Assembly: GCA_023053685.1 (NCBI GenBank)
Contig: JALIGW010000315.1
Coordinates: 1-64,000 of the forward strand
Length of the DNA: 64,000 nucleotides
Origin: Diadophis punctatus similis
Taxonomy: Eukaryota; Chordata; Lepidosauria; Squamata; Dipsadidae
Direction of reading: 5' to 3'
Each line of letters opens with the position of its first letter. Position 1 is the first letter of the stretch. Position numbers and translations under genes: made by a program. Of the stretch, positions 36,433-49,743 are shown piece by piece. Below the pieces are notes generated by a model. That model saw nothing but the letters and a program-made list of their open reading frames with translations, ran no database searches and was not told the DNA's origin.

Positions 36433-38281
36433 CTAGCCCAAAGTCTAACACAGCATTCGCCTTAGGATTCAATTCAGCCCAAAAACATCACTTTTGACAA
36501 ACACCTCAGAAATGAAAAAGAAACACATATTCCTGTTCCCCATGGGCTGGAAAGCCGAATTCTCGCTTGATTATTGATTCTGACCTTTCCCTGAAGAGCT
36601 AGCGCAAGGTCTAACACAGCATTCGCCTTATTTCTCAATTCAGCCCAAAAACATCACTTTTGACAAACACCTCAGAAATGAAAAAGAAACACATATTCCT
36701 GTTCCCCACGGGCTGGAAAGCCGAATTCTCGCTCAATTTTTGATTCCGACCTTTCCCTGAAGAGCTAGCCCAAGGTCTAACACAGCATTCGCCTCAGTTC
36801 TCAATTCAGCCAAAAAACATGACTTTTGACAAACACCTCAGAAATGAAAATGAAACACATATTCGTGTTCCGCACAGGCTGGAAAGCCGAATTCTCGCTT
36901 GATTTTTGATTCCGACCTTTCCCTGAAGAGCTAGCCCAAGGTCTAACACAGCATTCGCCTTATTTCTCAATTCAGCCCAAAAACATCACTTTTGACAAAC
37001 ACCTCAGAAATGAAAATGAAACACATATTTCTGTTCCCCACAGGCTGGAAAGCTGAATTCTCGCTTGATTTTTGATTCCGAGCCTACACTGAAAAGCTAG
37101 CCCAAAGTCTAACACAGCATTCGCCTTAGGATTCAATTCAGCACAAAAACATCACTTTTGACAAACACCTCAGAAATGAAAAAGAAACACATATTCCTGT
37201 TCTCCACGGGCTGGAAAGCCGAATTCTCGCTTGATTTTCGATTCCAAGCCTTCCCTGAAGAGCTAGCCCAAGGTCTAACACAGCATTCGCCTTATTTCTC
37301 AATTCAGCCCAAAAACATCACTTTTGACAAACACCTCAGAAATGAAAAAGAAACACATATTCCTGTTCCCCACGGGCTGGAAAGCTGAATTCTCGCTCAA
37401 TTTTTGATTCCGAACTTTCCCTGAAGAGCTAGCCCAAGGTCTAACACAGCATTCGCCTTATTTCTCAATTCAGCCCAAAAACATCACTTTTGACAAACAC
37501 CTCAGAAATGAAAATGAAACACATATTCCTGTTCCCCACAGGCTGGAAAGCTGAATTCTCGCTTGATTTTTGATTCCGAGCCTACCCTGAAAAGCTAGCC
37601 CAAAGTCTAACACAGCATTCGCCTTAGGATTCAATTCAGCCCAAAAACATCACTTTTGACAAACACCTCAGAAATGAAAATGAAACACATATTCCTGTTC
37701 CCCACAGCCTGGAAAGCTGAATTCTCGCTTGATTTTTGATTCCGAGCCTACCCTGAAAAGCTAGCCCAAAGTCTAACACAGCATTCGCCTTAGGATTCAA
37801 TTCAGCCCAAAAACATCACTTTTGACAAACACCTCAGAAATGAAAAAGAAACACATATTCCTGTTCCCCATGGGCTGGAAAGCCGAATTCTCGCTTGATT
37901 TTCGATTACAAGCCTTCGCTGAAGAGCTAGCCCAAAGTCTAACACTGCATTCTCCTTATTTCTCAATTCAGCCCAAAAACATCACTTTTGACAAACACCT
38001 CAGAAATGAAAATGAAACACATATTCCTGTTCCCCACAGGCTGGAAAGCTGAATTCTCGCTTGATTTTTGATTCCGAGCCTACCCTGAAAAGCTAGCCCA
38101 AAGTCTAACACAGCATTCGCCTTAGGATTCAATTCAGCCCAAAAACATCACTTTTGACAAACACCTCAGAAATGAAAATGAAACACATATTCCTGTTCCC
38201 AGGCTGGAAAGCTGAATTCTCGCTTGATTTTTGATTCCGAGCCTACCCTGAAAAGCTAGCCCAAAGTCTAACACAGCATTC
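35711..38281 (+). repeat. Long-range duplication (offset 15,581 bp), right copy
   Basis: Matches 20,130-22,700 with all the private marks listed there, including CATATTTCTG near 37,027, CAGCACAAAAAC near 37,141 and the 3-bp deletion near 38,198. A CAGCCTGG substitution near 37,707 is private to this copy. Confidence 0.87.
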
Positions 38282-39905
38282 GCCTTAGGATTCAATTCAG
38301 CCCAAAAACATCACTTTTGACAAACACCTCAGAAATGAAAATGAAACACATATTCCTGTTCCCCACAGGCTGGAAAGCTGAATTCTCGCTTGATTTTTGA
38401 TTCCGAGCCTACCCTGAAAAGCTAGCCCAAAGTCTAACACAGCATTCTCCTTAGGATTCAATTCAGCCCAAAAACATCACTTTTGACAAACACCTCAGAA
38501 ATGAAAAAGAAACACATATTCCTGTTCCCCATGGGCTGGAAAGCCGAATTCTCGCTTGATTATTGATTCTGACCTTTCCCTGAAGAGCTAGCGCAAGGTC
38601 TAACACAGCATTCGCCTTATTTCTCAATTCAGCCCAAAAACATCACTTTTGACAAACACCTCAGAAATGAAAAAGAAACACATATTCCTGTTCCCCACGG
38701 GCTGGAAAGCTGAATTCTCGCTCAATTTTTGATTCTGACCTTTCCCTGAAGAGCTAGCGCAAGGTCTAACACAGCATTCGCCTTATTTCTCAATTCAGCC
38801 CAAAAACATCACTTTTGACAAACACCTCAGAAATGAAAAAGAAACACATATTCCTGTTCCCCACGGGCTGGAAAGCTGAATTCTCGCTCAATTTTTGATT
38901 CCGACCTTTCCCTGAAGAGCTAGCCCAAGGTCTAACACAGCATTCTCAATTCAGCCAAAAAACATGACTTTTGACAAACACCTCAGAAATGAAAATGAAA
39001 CACATATTCGTGTTCCGCACAGGCTGGAAAGCCGAATTCTCGCTTGATTTTTGATTCCGACCTTTCCCTGAAGAGCTAGCCCACGGTCTAACACAGCATT
39101 CGCCTTATTTCTCAATTCAGCCCAAAAACATCACTTTTGACAAACACCTCAGAAATGAAAAAGAAACACATATTCCTGTTCCCCACAGGCTGGAAAGCCG
39201 AATTCTCGCTTGATTTTTGATTCCGACCTTTCCCTGAAGACCTAGCCCAAGGTCTAACACAGCATTCGCCTTATTTCTCAATTCAGCCCAAAAACATCAC
39301 TTTTGGCAAACACCTCAGAAATGAAAAAGAAACACATATTCCTGTTCCCCACAGGCTGGAAAGCTGAATTCTCGCTTGATTTTTGATTCCGAGCCTACCC
39401 TGAAAAGCTAGCCCAAAGTCTAACACAGCATTCGCCTTAGGATTCAATTCAGCCCAAAAACATCACTTTTGACAAACACCTCAGAAATGAAAAAGAAACA
39501 CATATTCCTGTTCCCCACGGGCTGGAAAGCCGAATTCTCACTTGATTTTCGATTCCAAGCCTTCCCTGAAGAGATAGCCCAAGGTCTAACACAGCATTCG
39601 CCTTATTTCTCAATTCAGCCCAAAAACATCACTTTTGACAAACACCTCAGAAATGAAAAAGAAACACATATTCCTGTTCCCCACGGGCTGGAAAGCTGAA
39701 TTCTCGCTCAATTTTTGATTCCGACCTTTCCCTGAAGAGCTAGCCCAAGGTCTAACACAGCATTCGCCTTATTTCTCAATTCAGACCAAAAACATCACTT
39801 TTGACAAACACCTCAGAAATGAAAATGAAACACATATTCCTGTTCCCCACAGGCTGGAAAGCTGAATTCTCGCTTGATTTTTGATTCCGAGCCTACCCTG
39901 AAAAG
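37761..39905 (+). repeat. 13-mer tandem HOR (2,145 bp), copy 1
   Basis: Thirteen monomers shortened by one 3-bp and one 10-bp deletion (13 x 166 - 13). Order: open-frame unit with TACAAGCCTTCGC; CTGCATTCTCC unit; 3-bp-deleted unit; CATTCTCC head; two GCGCAAGG heads; 10-bp-deleted unit near 38,943; CCCACGGTC head; GAAGACCTAG junction; open-frame unit with GAGATAGCC. Private to this copy: CAGACCAAAAAC near 39,782. Confidence 0.9.
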
Positions 39906-42050
39906 CTAGCCCAAAGTCTAACACAGCATTCGCCTTAGGATTCAATTCAGCCCAAAAACATCACTTTTGACAAACACCTCAGAAATAAAAAAGAAACACA
40001 TATTCCTGTTCCCCATGGGCTGGAAAGCCGAATTCTCGCTTGATTTTCGATTACAAGCCTTCGCTGAAGAGCTAGCCCAAAGTCTAACACTGCATTCTCC
40101 TTATTTCTCAATTCAGCCCAAAAACATCACTTTTGACAAACACCTCAGAAATGAAAATGAAACACATATTCCTGTTCCCCACAGGCTGGAAAGCTGAATT
40201 CTCGCTTGATTTTTGATTCCGAGCCTACCCTGAAAAGCTAGCCCAAAGTCTAACACAGCATTCGCCTTAGGATTCAATTCAGCCCAAAAACATCACTTTT
40301 GACAAACACCTCAGAAATGAAAATGAAACACATATTCCTGTTCCCAGGCTGGAAAGCTGAATTCTCGCTTGATTTTTGATTCCGAGCCTACCCTGAAAAG
40401 CTAGCCCAAAGTCTAACACAGCATTCGCCTTAGGATTCAATTCAGCCCAAAAACATCACTTTTGACAAACACCTCAGAAATGAAAATGAAACACATATTC
40501 CTGTTCCCCACAGGCTGGAAAGCTGAATTCTCGCTTGATTTTTGATTCCGAGCCTACCCTGAAAAGCTAGCCCAAAGTCTAACACAGCATTCTCCTTAGG
40601 ATTCAATTCAGCCCAAAAACATCACTTTTGACAAACACCTCAGAAATGAAAAAGAAACACATATTCCTGTTCCCCATGGGCTGGAAAGCCGAATTCTCGC
40701 TTGATTATTGATTCTGACCTTTCCCTGAAGAGCTAGCGCAAGGTCTAACACAGCATTCGCCTTATTTCTCAATTCAGCCCAAAAACATCACTTTTGACAA
40801 ACACCTCAGAAATGAAAAAGAAACACATATTCCTGTTCCCCACGGGCTGGAAAGCCGAATTCTCGCTCAATTTTTGATTCTGACCTTTCCCTGAAGAGCT
40901 AGCGCAAGGTCTAACACAGCATTCGCCTTATTTCTCAATTCAGCCCAAAAACATCACTTTTGACAAACACCTCAGAAATGAAAAAGAAACACATATTCCT
41001 GTTCCCCACGGGCTGGAAAGCTGAATTCTCGCTCAATTTTTGATTCCGACCTTTCCCTGAAGAGCTAGCCCAAGGTCTAACACAGCATTCTCAATTCAGC
41101 CAAAAAACATGACTTTTGACAAACACCTCAGAAATGAAAATGAAACACATATTCGTGTTCCGCACAGGCTGGAAAGCCGAATTCTCGCTTGATTTTTGAT
41201 TCCGACCTTTCCCTGAAGAGCTAGCCCACGGTCTAACACAGCATTCGCCTTATTTCTCAATTCAGCCCAAAAACATCACTTTTGACAAACACCTCAGAAA
41301 TGAAAAAGAAACACATATTCCTGTTCCCCACAGGCTGGAAAGCCGAATTCTCGCTTGATTTTTGATTCCGACCTTTCCCTGAAGACCTAGCCCAAGGTCT
41401 AACACAGCATTCGCCTTATTTCTCAATTCAGCCCAAAAACATCACTTTTGGCAAACACCTCAGAAATGAAAAAGAAACACATATTCCTGTTCCCCACAGG
41501 CTGGAAAGCTGAATTCTCGCTTGATTTTTGATTCCGAGCCTACCCTGAAAAGCTAGCCCAAAGTCTAACACAGCATTCGCCTTAGGATTCAATTCAGCCC
41601 AAAAACATCACTTTTGACAAACACCTCAGAAATGAAAAAGAAACACATATTCCTGTTCCCCACGGGCTGGAAAGCCGAATTCTCGCTTGATTTTCGATTC
41701 CAAGCCTTCCCTGAAGAGCTAGCCCAAGGTCTAACACAGCATTCGCCTTATTTCTCAATTCAGCCCAAAAACATCACTTTTGACAAACACCTCAGAAATG
41801 AAAAAGAAACACATATTCCTGTTCCCCACGGGCTGGAAAGCTGAATTCTCGCTCAATTTTTGATTCCGACCTTTCCCTGAAGAGCTAGCCCAAGGTCTAA
41901 CACAGCATTCGCCTTATTTCTCAATTCAGCCCAAAAACATCACTTTTGACAAACACCTCAGAAATGAAAATGAAACACATATTCCTGTTCCCCACAGGCT
42001 GGAAAGCTGAATTCTCGCTTGATTTTTGATTCCGAGCCTACCCTGAAAAG
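39906..42050 (+). repeat. 13-mer tandem HOR (2,145 bp), copy 2
   Basis: Exact order of copy 1, with 3-bp deletion near 40,344 and 10-bp deletion near 41,088. It starts with an open-frame monomer carrying AATAAAAAAG near 39,985. Its last open-frame unit (41,553) has GAGCTAGCC. Its right end overlaps the start of the 18,224-bp-offset duplication. Confidence 0.9.
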
Positions 42051-44864
42051 CTAGCCCAAAGTCTAACACAGCATTCTCCTTAGGATTCAATTCAGCCCAA
42101 AAACATCACTTTTGACAAACACCTCAGAAATGAAAAAGAAACACATATTCCTGTTCCCCATGGGCTGGAAAGCCGAATTCTCGCTCAATTTTTGATTCTG
42201 ACCTTTCCCTGAAGAGCTAGCCCAAGGTCTAACACAGCATTCGCCTTATTTCTCAATTCGGCCCAAAAACATCACTTTTGACGAACACCTCAGAAATGAA
42301 AATGAAACACATATTCCTGTTCCCCACGGGCTGGAAAGCCGAATTCTCGCTCAATTTTTGATTCTGACCTTTCCCTGAAGAGCTAGCGCAAGGTCTAACA
42401 CAGCATTCGCCTTATTTCTCAATTCAGCCCAAAAACATCACTTTTGACAAACACCTCAGAAATGAAAAAGAAACACATATTCCTGTTCCCCACGGGCTGG
42501 AAAGCCGAATTTTCGCTCAATTTTTGATTCCGACCTTTCCCTGAAGAGCTAGCCCAAGGTCTAACACAGCATTCTCAATTCAGCCAAAAAACATGACTTT
42601 TGACAAACACCTCAGAAATGAAAATGAAACACATATTCGTGTTCCGCACAGGCTGGAAAGCCGAATTCTCGCTTGATTTTTGATTCCGACCTTTCCCTGA
42701 AGAGCTAGCCCACGGTCTAACACAGCATTCGCCTTATTTCTCAATTCAGCTCAAAAACATCACTTTTGACAAACACCTCAGAAATGAAAAAGAAACACAT
42801 ATTCCTGTTCCCCACAGGCTGGAAAGCCGAATTCTCGCTTGATTTTTGATTCCGACCTTTCCCTGAAGACCTAGCCCAAGGTCTAACACAGCATTCGCCT
42901 TATTTCTCAATTCAGCCCAAAAACATCACTTTTGGCAAACACCTCAGAAATGAAAAAGAAACACATATTCCTGTTCCCCACGGGCTGGAAAGCCGAATTC
43001 TCGCTCAATTTTTGATTCCGACCTTTCCCTGAAGAGCTAGCCCAAGGTTTAACACAGCATTCGCCTTATTTCTCAATTCAGCCCAAAAACATCACTTTTG
43101 ACAAACACCTCAGAAATGAAAATGAAACACATATTCCTGTTCCCCACAGGCTGGAAAGCTGAATTCTCGCTTGATTTTTGATTCCGAGCCTACCCTGAAA
43201 AGCTAGCCCAAAGTCTAACACAGCATTCGCCTTAGGATTCAATTCAGCCCAAAAACATCACTTTTGACAAACACCTCAGAAATGAAAAAGAAACACATAT
43301 TCCTGTTCCCCATGGGCTGGAAAGCCGAATTCTCGCTCAATTTTTGATTCTGACCTTTCCCTGAAGAGCTAGCCCAAGGTCTAACACAGCATTCGCCTTA
43401 TTTCTCAATTCGGCCCAAAAACATCACTTTTGACAAACACCTCAGAAATGAAAATGAAACACATATTCCTGTTCCCCACGGGCTGGAAAGCTGAATTCTC
43501 GCTTGATTTTTTATTCCGAGCCTACCCTGAAAAGCTAGCCCAAAGTCTAACACAGCATTCGCCTTAGGATTCAATTCAGCCCAAAAACATCACTTTTGAC
43601 AAACACCTCAGAAATGAAAATGAAACACATATTCCTGTTCCCCACAGGATGGAAAGCTGAATTCTCGCTTGATTTTTGATTCCGAGCCTACCCTGAAAAG
43701 CTAGCCCAAAGTCTAACACAGCATTCGCCTTAGGATTCAATTCAGCCCAAAAACATCACTTTTGACAAACACCTCAGAAATGAAAATGAAACACATATTC
43801 CTGTTCCCCACAGGCTGGAAAGCTGAATTCTCGCTTGATTTTTGATTCCGAGCCTACCCTGAAAAGCTAGCCCAAAGTCTAACACAGCATTCGCCTTAGG
43901 ATTCAATTCAGCCCAAAAACATCACTATTGACAAACACCTCAGAAATGAAAAAGAAACACATATTCCTGTTCCCCATGGGCTGGAAAGCCGAATTCTCGC
44001 TTGATTATTGATTCTGACCTTTCCCTGAAGAGCTAGCGCAAGGTCTAACACAGCATTCGCCTTATTTCTCAATTCAGCCCAAAAACATCACTTTTGACAA
44101 ACACCTCAGAAATGAAAAAGAAACACATATTCCTGTTCCCCACGGGCTGGAAAGCCGAATTCTCGCTCAATTTTTGATTCCGACCTTTCCCTGAAGAGCT
44201 AGCCCAAGGTCTAACACAGCATTCGCCTCAGTTCTCAATTCAGCCAAAAAACATGACTTTTGACAAACACCTCAGAAATGAAAATGAAACACAAATTCGT
44301 GTTCCGCACAGGCTGGAAAGCCGAATTCTCGCTTGATTTTTGATTCCGACCTTTCCCTGAAGAGCTAGTCCAAGGTCTAACACAGCATTCGCCTTATTTC
44401 TCAATTCAGCCCAAAAACATCACTTTTGACAAACACCTCAGAAATGAAAAAGAAACACATATTCCTGTTCCCCACAGGCTGGAAAGCCGAATTCTCGCTT
44501 GATTTTTGATTCCGACCTTTCCCTGAAGACCTAGCCCAAGGTCTAACACAGCATTCGCCTTATTTCTCAATTCAGCCCAAAAACATCACTTTTGGCAAAC
44601 ACCTCAGAAATGAAAAAGAAACACATATTCCTGTTCCCCACGGGCTGGAAAGCCGAATTCTCGCTCAATTTTTGATTCCGAGCCTACCCTGAAAAGCTAG
44701 CCCAAAGTCTAACACAGCATTCGCCTTAGGATTCAATTCAGCCCAAAAAAATCACTTTTGACAAACACCTCAGAAATGAAAAAGAAACACATATTCCTGT
44801 TCCCCACGGGCTGGAAAGCCGAATTCTCGCTTGATTTTCGATTCCAAGCCTTCCCTGAAGAGCT
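41553..44864 (+). repeat. Long-range duplication (offset 18,224 bp), right copy
   Basis: Matches 23,329-26,640 with GACGAACACC near 42,281, CCGAATTTTCGC near 42,505, the 10-bp deletion near 42,572, CAGCTCAAAAAC near 42,747, CTAGTCC near 44,366 and CCCAAAAAAATC near 44,743. Near 44,227 it has CCTCAGTTC, agreeing with the second 10-mer copy (27,661) and not with the first. It therefore shares a mark from each 10-mer copy. Confidence 0.87.
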
Positions 44865-45929
44865 AGCCCAAGGTCTAACAAAGCATTCGCCTTATTTCTC
44901 AATTCAGCCCAAAAACATCACTTTTGACAAACACCTCAGAAATGAAAAAGAAACACATATTCCTGTTCCCCACGGGCTGGAAAGCTGAATTCTCGCTCAA
45001 TTTTTGATTCCGACCTTTCCCTGAAGAGCTAGCCCAAGGTCTAACACAGCATTCGCCTTATTTCTCAATTCAGCCCAAAAACATCACTTTTGACAAACAC
45101 CTCAGAAATGAAAAAGAAACACATATTCCTGTTCCCCACAGGCTGGAAAGCCGAATTCTCGCTTGATTTTTGATTCCGACCTTTCCCTGAAGAGCTAGCC
45201 CAAGGTCTAACCCAGCATTCGCCTTAGGATTCAATTCAGCCCAAAAACATCACTTTTGACAAACACCTCAGAAAGGAAAAAGAAACACATATTCCTGTTC
45301 CCTACGGGCTGGAAAGCCGAATTCTCGCTTGATTTTCGATTCCGACCTTTCACTGAAGAGCTAGCCCAAGGTCTAACACAGCATTCGCCTTATTTCTCAA
45401 TTCAGCCCAAAAACATCACTTTTGGCAAACACCTCAGAAATGAAAAAGAAACACATATTCCTGTTCCCCATGGGCTGGAAAGCTGAATTCTCGCTCAATT
45501 TTTGATTCTGACCTTTCCCTGAAGAGCTAGCCCAAGGTCTAACACAGCATTCGCCTTATTTCTCAATTCAGCCCAAAAACATCACTTTTGACAAACACCT
45601 CAGAAATGAAAATGAAACACATATTCCTGTTCCCCACAGGCTGGAAAGCTGAATTCTCGCTTGATTTTTGATTCCGAGCCTACCCTGAAAAGCTAGCCCA
45701 AAGTCTAACACAGCATTCGCCTTATTTCTCAATTCAGCCCAAAAACATCACTTTTGACAAACACCTCAGAAATGAAAAAGAAACACATATTCCTGTTCCC
45801 CACAGGCTGGAAAGCCGAATTCTCGCTTGATTTTTGATTCCGACCTTTCCCTGAAGACCTAGCCCAAGGTCTAACACAGCATTCGCCTTATTTCTCAATT
45901 CAGCCCAAAAACATCACTTTTGACAAACA
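44865..45929 (+). repeat. Mosaic satellite
   Basis: Satellite only. It contains one CGACCTTTCAC open-frame monomer at 45,195 with its usual AACCCAGC/TAGGATTC head. At about 45,676-45,730 a GAAAAG tail joins a TTATTTC head, which is an uncommon junction. A GAAGACCTAG junction near 45,855 is followed by GACAAAC in place of its usual partner GGCAAAC. Confidence 0.75.
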
Positions 45930-48080
45930 CCTCAGAAATGAAAAAGAAACACATATTCCTGTTCCCCACGGGCTGGAAAGCCGAATTCTCGCTCAATTTT
46001 TGATTCCGACCTTTCCCTGAATAGCTAGCCCAAGGTCTAACCCAGCATTCGCCTTATTTCTCAATTCAGCCCAAAAACATCACTTTTGACAAACACCTCA
46101 GAAATGAAAAAGAAACACATATTCCTGTTCCCCATGGGCTGGAAAGCCGAATTCTCGCTTGATTATTGATTCTGACCTTTCCCTGAAGAGCTAGCGCAAG
46201 GTCTAACTCAGCATTCGCCTTATTTCTCAATTCAGCCCAAAAACATCACTTTTGACAAACACCTCAGAAATGAAAAAGAAACACATATTCCTGTTCCCCA
46301 CGGGCTGGAAAGCCGAATTCTCGCTCAATTTTTGATTCCGACCTTTCCCTGAAGAGCTAGCCCTAGGTCTAACACAGCATTCGCCTCAGTTCTCAATTCA
46401 GCCAAAAAACATGACTTTTGACAAACACCTCAGAAATGAAAATGAAACACATATTCGTGTTCCGCACAGGCTGGAAAGCCGAATTCTCGCTTGATTTTTG
46501 ATTCCGACCTTTCCCTGAAGAGCTAGCCCAAGGTCTAACACAGCATTCGCCTTATTTCTCAATTCAGCCCAAAAACATCACTTTTGACAAACACCTCAGA
46601 AATGAAAATGAAACACATATTCCTGTTCCCCACAGGCTGGAAAGCTGAATTCTCGCTTGATTTTTGATTCCGAGCCTACACTGAAAAGCTAGCCCAAAGT
46701 CTAACACAGCATTCGCCTTAGGATTCAATTCAGCCCAAAAACATCACTTTTGACAAACACCTCAGAAATGAAAAAGAAACACATATTCCTGTTCTCCACG
46801 GGCTGGAAAGCCGAATTCTCGCTTGATTTTCGATTCCAAGCCTTCCCTGAAGAGCTAGCCCAAGGTCTAACACAGCATTCGCCTTATTTCTCAATTCAGC
46901 CCAAAAACATCACTTTTGACAAACACCTCAGAAATGAAAAAGAAACACATATTCCTGTTCCCCACGGGCTGGAAAGCTGAATTCTCGCTCAATTTTTGAT
47001 TCCGACCTTTCCCTGAAGAGCTAGCCCAAGGTCTAACACAGCATTCGCCTTATTTCTCAATTCAGCCCAAAAACATCACTTTTGACAAACACCTCAGAAA
47101 TGAAAATGAAACACATATTCCTGTTCCCCACAGGCTGGAAAGCTGAATTCTCGCTTGATTTTTGATTCCGAGCCTACCCTGAAAAGCTAGCCCAAAGTCT
47201 AACACAGCATTCGCCTTAGGATTCAATTCAGCCCAAAAACATCACTTTTGACAAACACCTCAGAAATGAAAAAGAAACACATATTCCTGTTCCCCATGGG
47301 CTGGAAAGCCGAATTCTCGCTCAATTTTTGATTCCGACCTTTCCCTGAAGAGCTAGCCCAAGGTCTAACACAGCATTCGCCTTATTTCTCAATTCAGCCC
47401 AAAAACATCACTTTTGACAAACACCTCAGAAATGAAAAAGAAACACATATTCCTGTTCCCCACAGGCTGGAAAGCCGAATTCTCGCTTGATTTTTGATTC
47501 CGACCTTTCCCTGAAGAGCTAGCCCAAGGTCTAACACAGCATTCGCCTTAGGATTCAATTCAGCCCAAAAACATCACTTTTGACAAACACCTCAGAAAGG
47601 AAAAAGAAACACATATTCCTGTTCCCCACGGGCTGGAAAGCCGAATTCTCGCTTGATTTTCGATTCCGACCTTTCACTGAAGAGCTAGCCCAAGGTCTAA
47701 CACAGCATTCGCATTATTTCTCAATTCAGCCCAAAAACATCACTTTTGGCAAACACCTCAGAAATGAAAAAGAAACACATATTCCTGTTCCCCATGGGCT
47801 GGAAAGCTGAATTCTCGCTCAATTTTTGATTCTGACCTTTCCCTGAAGAGCTAGCCCAAGGTCTAACACAGCATTCGCCTCATTTCTCAATTCAGCCCAA
47901 AAACATCACTTTTGACAAACACCTCAGAAATGAAAATGAAACACATATTCCTGTTCCCCACAGGCTGGAAAGCTGAATTCTCGCTTGATTTTTGATTCCG
48001 AGCCTACCCTGAAAAGCTAGCCCAAAGTCTAACACAGCATTCGCCTTAGGATTCAATTCAGCCCAAAAACATCACTTTTG
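45930..48080 (+). repeat. About 3.8-kb-offset duplication, left copy
   Basis: Recurs at 49.7-51.7 kb. Offset is 3,814 bp up to about 47.25 kb and 3,648 bp after about 47.5 kb, so one monomer is missing between those points in the right copy. Shared marks: AACCCAGC, AACTCAGC near 46,205, CCCTAGGTC near 46,361, GCCTACACTG near 46,674, GTTCTCCACGGG near 46,792, CGCATTATTTC near 47,709 and CCTCATTTC near 47,877. Confidence 0.82.
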
Positions 48081-49743
48081 ACAAACACCTCAGAAATGAA
48101 AAAGAAACACATAATCCTGTTCCCCATGGGCTGGAAAGCCGAATTCTCGCTTGATTATTGATTCTGACCTTTCCCTGAAGAGCTAGCCCAAGGTCTAACA
48201 CAGCATTCGCCTTATTTCTCAATTCAGCCCAAAAATATCACTTTTGACAAACACCTCAGAAATGAAAAAGAAACACATATTCCTGTTCCCCATGGGCTGG
48301 AAAGCCGAATTCTCGCTTGATTTTCGATTACAAGCCTTCGCTGAAGAGCTAGCCCAAAGTCTAACACTGCATTCTCCTTATTTCTCAATTCAGCCCAAAA
48401 ACATCACTTTTGACAAACACCTCAGAAATGAAAATGAAACACATATTCCTGTTCCCCACAGGCTGGAAAGCTGAATTCTCGCTTGATTTTTGATTCTGAG
48501 CCTACCCTGAAAAGCTAGCCCAAAGTCTAACACAGCATTCGCATTAGGATTCAATTCAGCCCAAAAACATCACTTTTGACAAACACCTCAGAAATGAAAA
48601 TGAAACACATATTCCTGTTCCCCACAGGCTGGAAAGCTGAATTCTCGCTTGATTTTTGATTCCGAGCCTACCCTGAAAAGCTAGCCCAAAGTCTAACACA
48701 GCATTCGCCTTAGGATTGAATTCAGCCCAAAAACATCACTTTTGACAAACACCTCAGAAATGAAAAAGAAACACATATTCCTGTTCCCCACAGGCTGGAA
48801 AGCCGAATTCTCGCTTGATTTTTGATTCCGACCTTTCCCTGAAGACCTAGCCCAAGGTCTAACACAGCATTCGCCTTATTTCTCAATTCAGCCCAAAAAC
48901 ATCACTTTTGGCAAACACCTCAGAAATGAAAAAGAAACACATATTCCTGTTCCCCACGGGCTGGAAAGCCGAATTCTCGCTCAATTTTTGATTCCGACCT
49001 TTCCCTGAAGAGCTAGCCCAAGGTCTAACACAGCATTCGCCTTATTTCTCAATTCAGCCCAAAAACATCACTTTTGACAAACACCTCAGAAATGAAAATG
49101 AAACACATATTCCTGTTCCCCACAGGCTGGAAAGCTGAATTCTCGCTTGATTTTTGATTCCGAGCCTACCCTGAAAAGCTAGCCCAAAGTCTAACACAGC
49201 ATTCGCCTTAGGATTCAATTCAGCCCAAAAACATCACTTTTGACAAACACCTCAGAAATGAAAAAGAAACACATATTCCTGTTCCCCACGGGCTGGAAAG
49301 CCGAATTCTCGCTCAATTTTTGATTCCGACCTTTCCCTGAAGAGCTAGCCCAAGGTCTAACCCAGCATTCGCCTTATTTCTCAATTCAGCCCAAAAACAT
49401 CACTTTTGACAAACACCTCAGAAATGAAAAAGAAACACATATTCCTGTTCCCCATGGGCTGGAAAGCCGAATTCTCGCTTGATTATTCTGACCTTTCCCT
49501 GAAGAGCTAGCCCAAGGTCTAACACAGCATTCGCCTTATTTCTCAATTCAGCCCAAAAACATCACTTTTGACAAACACCTCAGAAATGAAAATGAAACAC
49601 ATATTCCTGTTCCCCACAGGCTGGAAAGCTGAATTCTCGCTTGATTTTTGATTCCGAGCCTACCCTGAAAAGCTAGCCCAAAGTCTAACACAGCATTCGC
49701 CTTAGGATTCAATTCAGCCCAAAAACATCACTTTTGACAAACA
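48081..49743 (+). repeat. Mosaic satellite with 4-bp-deleted monomer
   Basis: Ordinary monomers around a TACAAGCCTTCGC open-frame unit at 48,183. Private changes: CATAATCC near 48,111, CGCATTAGG near 48,540 and GATTGAATTC near 48,716. Near 49,485 the tail TTATTGATTCTG is shortened to TTATTCTG (4 bp lost at a repeated ATT). Confidence 0.75.

Larger units (their letters stand above)
843..42580 (+). repeat. Eleven monomers sharing one 10-bp deletion
   Basis: In eleven monomers CATTCGCCTTATTTCTCAA is shortened to CATTCTCAA. Positions: about 850, 4,160, 6,142, 7,293, 10,603, 19,391, 23,196, 24,348, 38,943, 41,088 and 42,572. The ends fit slippage at the repeated TTC. All eleven carry the linked CCAAAAAACATGAC variant just downstream, so one event was copied with the higher-order repeats. 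Nine keep the CGTGTTCCGC right half; those near 19,391 and 23,196 have the ordinary right half. None is found to the right of 42.6 kb. Confidence 0.9.
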
